Source of the DNA: an uncultured Bacteroidales bacterium
Lineage (GTDB): Bacteria > Bacteroidota > Bacteroidia > Bacteroidales > Paludibacteraceae
Direction: 5' to 3'
NCBI GenBank assembly: GCA_937892015.1
Contig: CALAUY010000018.1
Span: forward strand, 1 to 6,531
DNA length: 6,531 nt
Shown: positions 4,679 to 6,531 of the stretch, in pieces
Layout of the letters: each line of letters begins with the position of its first letter
Numbering within the stretch: position 1 is the stretch's first letter
Program-made: the position numbers and the translations under genes
The notes under the pieces: generated by a model
What the model was told of the DNA's origin: nothing
Seen by the model: the letters and a program-made list of their open reading frames with translations, nothing else
The model's database searches: none

Positions 4679-5857
4679 ATGTTAGACGCCTTTTATCAAA
4701 CACACAAGTACCTCGTAGAGCACGTGGATTTCCCCGTAAGACGGTTGCTTATGGACGAAATCGATTGGAGAGACCGCCTCATCGGCATCAAGGGAAGTCG
4801 AGGGTGCGGTAAGACATCATTCCTCTTGCAATACGCCAAAGAGCATTTCGGCGGCAGTCGAGAGTGCCTGTACATCAATTTCAACAACCTGTATTTCACC
4901 GAACACACGCTCGTGGAGTTCGCCGACGAGTTCGTGCGCTCCGGCGGCCGAACATTGCTCATCGACCAGACGTTCAAGATGCCCAATTGGAGCGAACAGT
5001 TGATGAAATGCTACTATCTGTACACCGACCTGCACATCGTCTTCTCGGCCAGTCCGGTGATGCGGCTGGTAGAGGATAACAAAGATATCGGCGAGATTGT
5101 GACGATGTACAACCTGCGCGGCTTCAGTTTTCGCGAGTACCTCAACCTACAAGCCGGCACCTCTTTCCCACCTATGCGGCTTGAAGATATCATCGAAGAC
5201 CACCACTCGCTGGCCAAGATTGTGTGCGAGAAAGTGCACCCGCTCTGGTATTTCGCCGACTATCTGCAGCACGGATACTACCCCTTCTCGCTTGAGAATC
5301 ACTACTATATGGAGAACCTTCTCAAGGTGATGAACATGATGCTGGAGGTCGATGTTCTGCTCATCAAACAGATTGATGTGGGTTATCTGCAAAAGATACG
5401 CACGTTGCTGCACATCTTCATGGAAGAAGCGCCTTGCAGCATCAACGTGAGTAGCCTGGCTGCGCGCATGGATACGAGTCGCGCCACAGCAATGAACTAC
5501 ATCAAGTACCTCAAAGATGCACGGCTGCTCAACCTGCTCTACACCGAAGATAAACAGTTCCCGATGAAGCCGCAGAAAGTGTACCTGCAGAACACCAACC
5601 TCATCTACTCGAACCCCCATCGCCAAGTGAGCCAACAGATAGTGGCCGAGACGTTCTTCTACAACGCGCTGCACGCGCTGTACAAGGTGAACGCGTCCGG
5701 GCGCGGGGCAATGTTCCGCATCGATGGCAGATACTATTTCGATGTGCTCGACCGTGTGCCCAACAAACAGCCTATCCGCTACACGGCCGTGGGAGGTTGC
5801 GAGAACACTGACAGCGATTTCTTCATCCCGCTCTGGCTCTTCGGATTCCTCTACTAA
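4679..5857 (+). CDS. AAA ATPase (AAA_14/DUF4143-like family)
   Basis: 392 residues. The frame is open back to 4601, but that part overlaps the promoter, so the ATG at 4679 (MLDAFYQTHKYL) is the start. Walker A is GSRGCGKT (39-46). The Walker B strand is TLLIDQ (92-97), with Gln where most relatives have Glu. Next come the family blocks MPNW (101-104), HIVFSASPVMRL (119-130, sensor region) and YNLRGFSFREYLNL (144-157). Residues about 255-290 form a winged-helix-like segment (SSLAARMDTSRATAMNYIKY). The C-terminal domain has AETFFYNAL (323-331) and YYFDV (352-356), then IPLWLFGFLY (383-392), the usual ending in Bacteroidota members. The nuclease-like FEVGG-x-K motif of relatives is altered to FDVLDRVPNK. 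The biological role of the family is poorly known. The gene is monocistronic, with its own promoter, and its last codons are echoed in a downstream repeat. Family assignment is confident, function unknown. Confidence 0.9.
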   Translation: MLDAFYQTHKYLVEHVDFPVRRLLMDEIDWRDRLIGIKGSRGCGKTSFLLQYAKEHFGGSRECLYINFNNLYFTEHTLVEFADEFVRSGGRTLLIDQTFKMPNWSEQLMKCYYLYTDLHIVFSASPVMRLVEDNKDIGEIVTMYNLRGFSFREYLNLQAGTSFPPMRLEDIIEDHHSLAKIVCEKVHPLWYFADYLQHGYYPFSLENHYYMENLLKVMNMMLEVDVLLIKQIDVGYLQKIRTLLHIFMEEAPCSINVSSLAARMDTSRATAMNYIKYLKDARLLNLLYTEDKQFPMKPQKVYLQNTNLIYSNPHRQVSQQIVAETFFYNALHALYKVNASGRGAMFRIDGRYYFDVLDRVPNKQPIRYTAVGGCENTDSDFFIPLWLFGFLY

Positions 5858-5932
5858 AAACGCTCTTCGGATTCCTCTACTATAACGCTCGGAATTCCTC
5901 TACTAAAAACTCTTCGGAGTCATCTACTAAAC
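5836..5932. repeat. Degenerate tandem repeat of the ATPase gene 3' end, 4 copies of 22-26 bp
   Basis: Units of the form GCTCTTCGGATTCCTCTACT followed by an A-rich end lie at 5836-5861 (coding for the final FGFLY and the stop), 5862-5886, 5887-5910 and 5911-5932. Units 2-4 are increasingly diverged and shortened and lie after the stop codon. Each keeps a CTACTA core, but their phase differs from the ATPase frame. Confidence 0.7.
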
Positions 5933-5977
5933 GATTGATAAACAACAAGTATAATACAATAAAATCACAAACTGATT
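5933..5977 (+). promoter_or_regulatory. A/T-rich leader of nifJ without a clear promoter
   Basis: The 45 bases before the nifJ ATG are A-rich with no Shine-Dalgarno sequence. A TTG at 5935-5937 has no TAnnTTTG box at the spacing used by the other three promoters. Either transcription starts from a divergent promoter form or reads through from the ATPase gene. Confidence 0.35.
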
Positions 5978-6531
5978 ATGGCTGAAAAAGAAAAAAAATT
6001 CATGACTTGTGATGGTAACACCGCTGCTGCGCATATCGCGTACATGTTCAGCGAAGTGGCTGCTATCTATCCGATCACGCCCTCTTCTCCTATGGCCGAG
6101 AACGTGGACGAATGGGCCGCTCAAGGTCGTAAAAACATGTTTGGCGAGACCGTTCTCGTACAGGAGATGCAATCAGAAGGCGGTGCCGCAGGTGCCGTAC
6201 ACGGTTCACTCCAGGCCGGAGCTCTCACCACCACCTTCACGGCTTCACAAGGTCTTCTTCTCATGATCCCGAACATGTACAAGATTGCGGGCGAACTGAT
6301 TCCGACCGTTTTCCACGTGTCGGCTCGTACCCTCGCATCGCACGCTCTCTGTATCTTCGGTGACCACCAAGACGTTATGTCGTGCCGCCAAACCGGTTTT
6401 GCAATGCTTGCCGAGGCCTCAGTTCAAGAGGTGATGGATTTGGCCGGCGTGGCACATCTCGCCACGCTTAAGAGCCGCGTGCCGTTCCTTAATTTCTTCG
6501 ATGGTTTCCGTACCTCGCACGAGTACAACAA
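5978..6531 (+). CDS. nifJ: Pyruvate:ferredoxin (flavodoxin) oxidoreductase, N-terminal part (runs off window)
   Basis: The frame is open from ATG 5978 to the window end (184 of roughly 1,180 expected residues). It covers the start of domain I of PFOR, a cytoplasmic iron-sulfur and thiamine-diphosphate enzyme that oxidises pyruvate to acetyl-CoA and CO2 and reduces ferredoxin or flavodoxin in anaerobes. Signatures: TCDGNTAAAHIAYMFSE (10-26), YPITPSSPMAE (31-41, T34), EMQSEGGAAGAVHG (63-76, E67), TASQGLLLMIPNMYKIAGE (88-106), HVSAR (113-117, R117) and FGDHQDVM (127-134). With a +3 offset T34, E67 and R117 match active-site Thr31, Glu64 and Arg114 of the Desulfovibrio africanus enzyme. Codons such as GGT, CGT, GCT and GTT are commoner than in the upstream genes, consistent with high expression. 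No frame damage is seen. Annotation is very secure; completeness cannot be judged. Confidence 0.98.
   Translation, partial: MAEKEKKFMTCDGNTAAAHIAYMFSEVAAIYPITPSSPMAENVDEWAAQGRKNMFGETVLVQEMQSEGGAAGAVHGSLQAGALTTTFTASQGLLLMIPNMYKIAGELIPTVFHVSARTLASHALCIFGDHQDVMSCRQTGFAMLAEASVQEVMDLAGVAHLATLKSRVPFLNFFDGFRTSHEYN

Overview
The window looks like chromosome from a member of the Bacteroidales (phylum Bacteroidota). Three promoters share one Bacteroidota layout: GTTGCA, an 18-base gap, then a TAAnTTTGCA box, the phylum-specific TAnnTTTG -7 element. Start sites lack Shine-Dalgarno sequences. The proteins also fit: a short DivIC/FtsB-type septum initiator, a Bacteroidota-style ATPase ending in IPLWLFGFLY, and a NifJ-type pyruvate:ferredoxin oxidoreductase. 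Genus cannot be fixed from sequence alone.

Layout. 1-318 (+) is the N-terminal third of an exodeoxyribonuclease III that runs into an 11-bp tandem repeat and stops; no catalytic C-terminal part follows. 319-810 is about 490 bp without a credible gene, with a possible dispersed-repeat remnant (about 390-506), an imperfect palindrome (560-583) and a second 11-bp tandem array (761-826). 811-1497 (-) is an intact PAP2-family membrane phosphatase whose stop codon lies inside that array. 1498-1654 is a divergent promoter region. 1655-4530 (+) is a probable four-gene transcription unit: septum formation initiator, LacI-family regulator (4-bp overlap), a broken glycoside hydrolase family 65 (GH65) N-terminal-domain gene, and ruvC. 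4531-4678 holds the next promoter. 4679-5857 (+) is an AAA ATPase. 5858-5977 is a degenerate repeat of that gene's 3' end plus the leader of nifJ, which starts at 5978 and runs off the window.

The most notable observation is in the GH65-like gene. A 155-bp piece of a type II topoisomerase B-subunit gene (parE-like) sits inside it, flanked by an 11-bp direct repeat (3430-3440 and 3585-3595). Removing exactly 155 bp restores one continuous GH65 N-domain frame of 261 codons. At the end of that gene a 23-bp tandem duplication doubles the start of ruvC and creates an 8-codon mini-ORF between the two genes. Small tandem duplications also lie at or beside the 3' ends of the exonuclease fragment, the PAP2 gene, the lacI gene and the ATPase gene.

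Functionally the genes are a mixed housekeeping set: cell division, Holliday-junction resolution, lipid-phosphate hydrolysis and anaerobic pyruvate oxidation. They sit with an apparently orphaned sugar-responsive regulator. No complete new defence, mobile or biosynthetic system is visible. What is unusual is the sequence remodelling: fragment capture, short duplications at gene ends, and stereotyped promoters.
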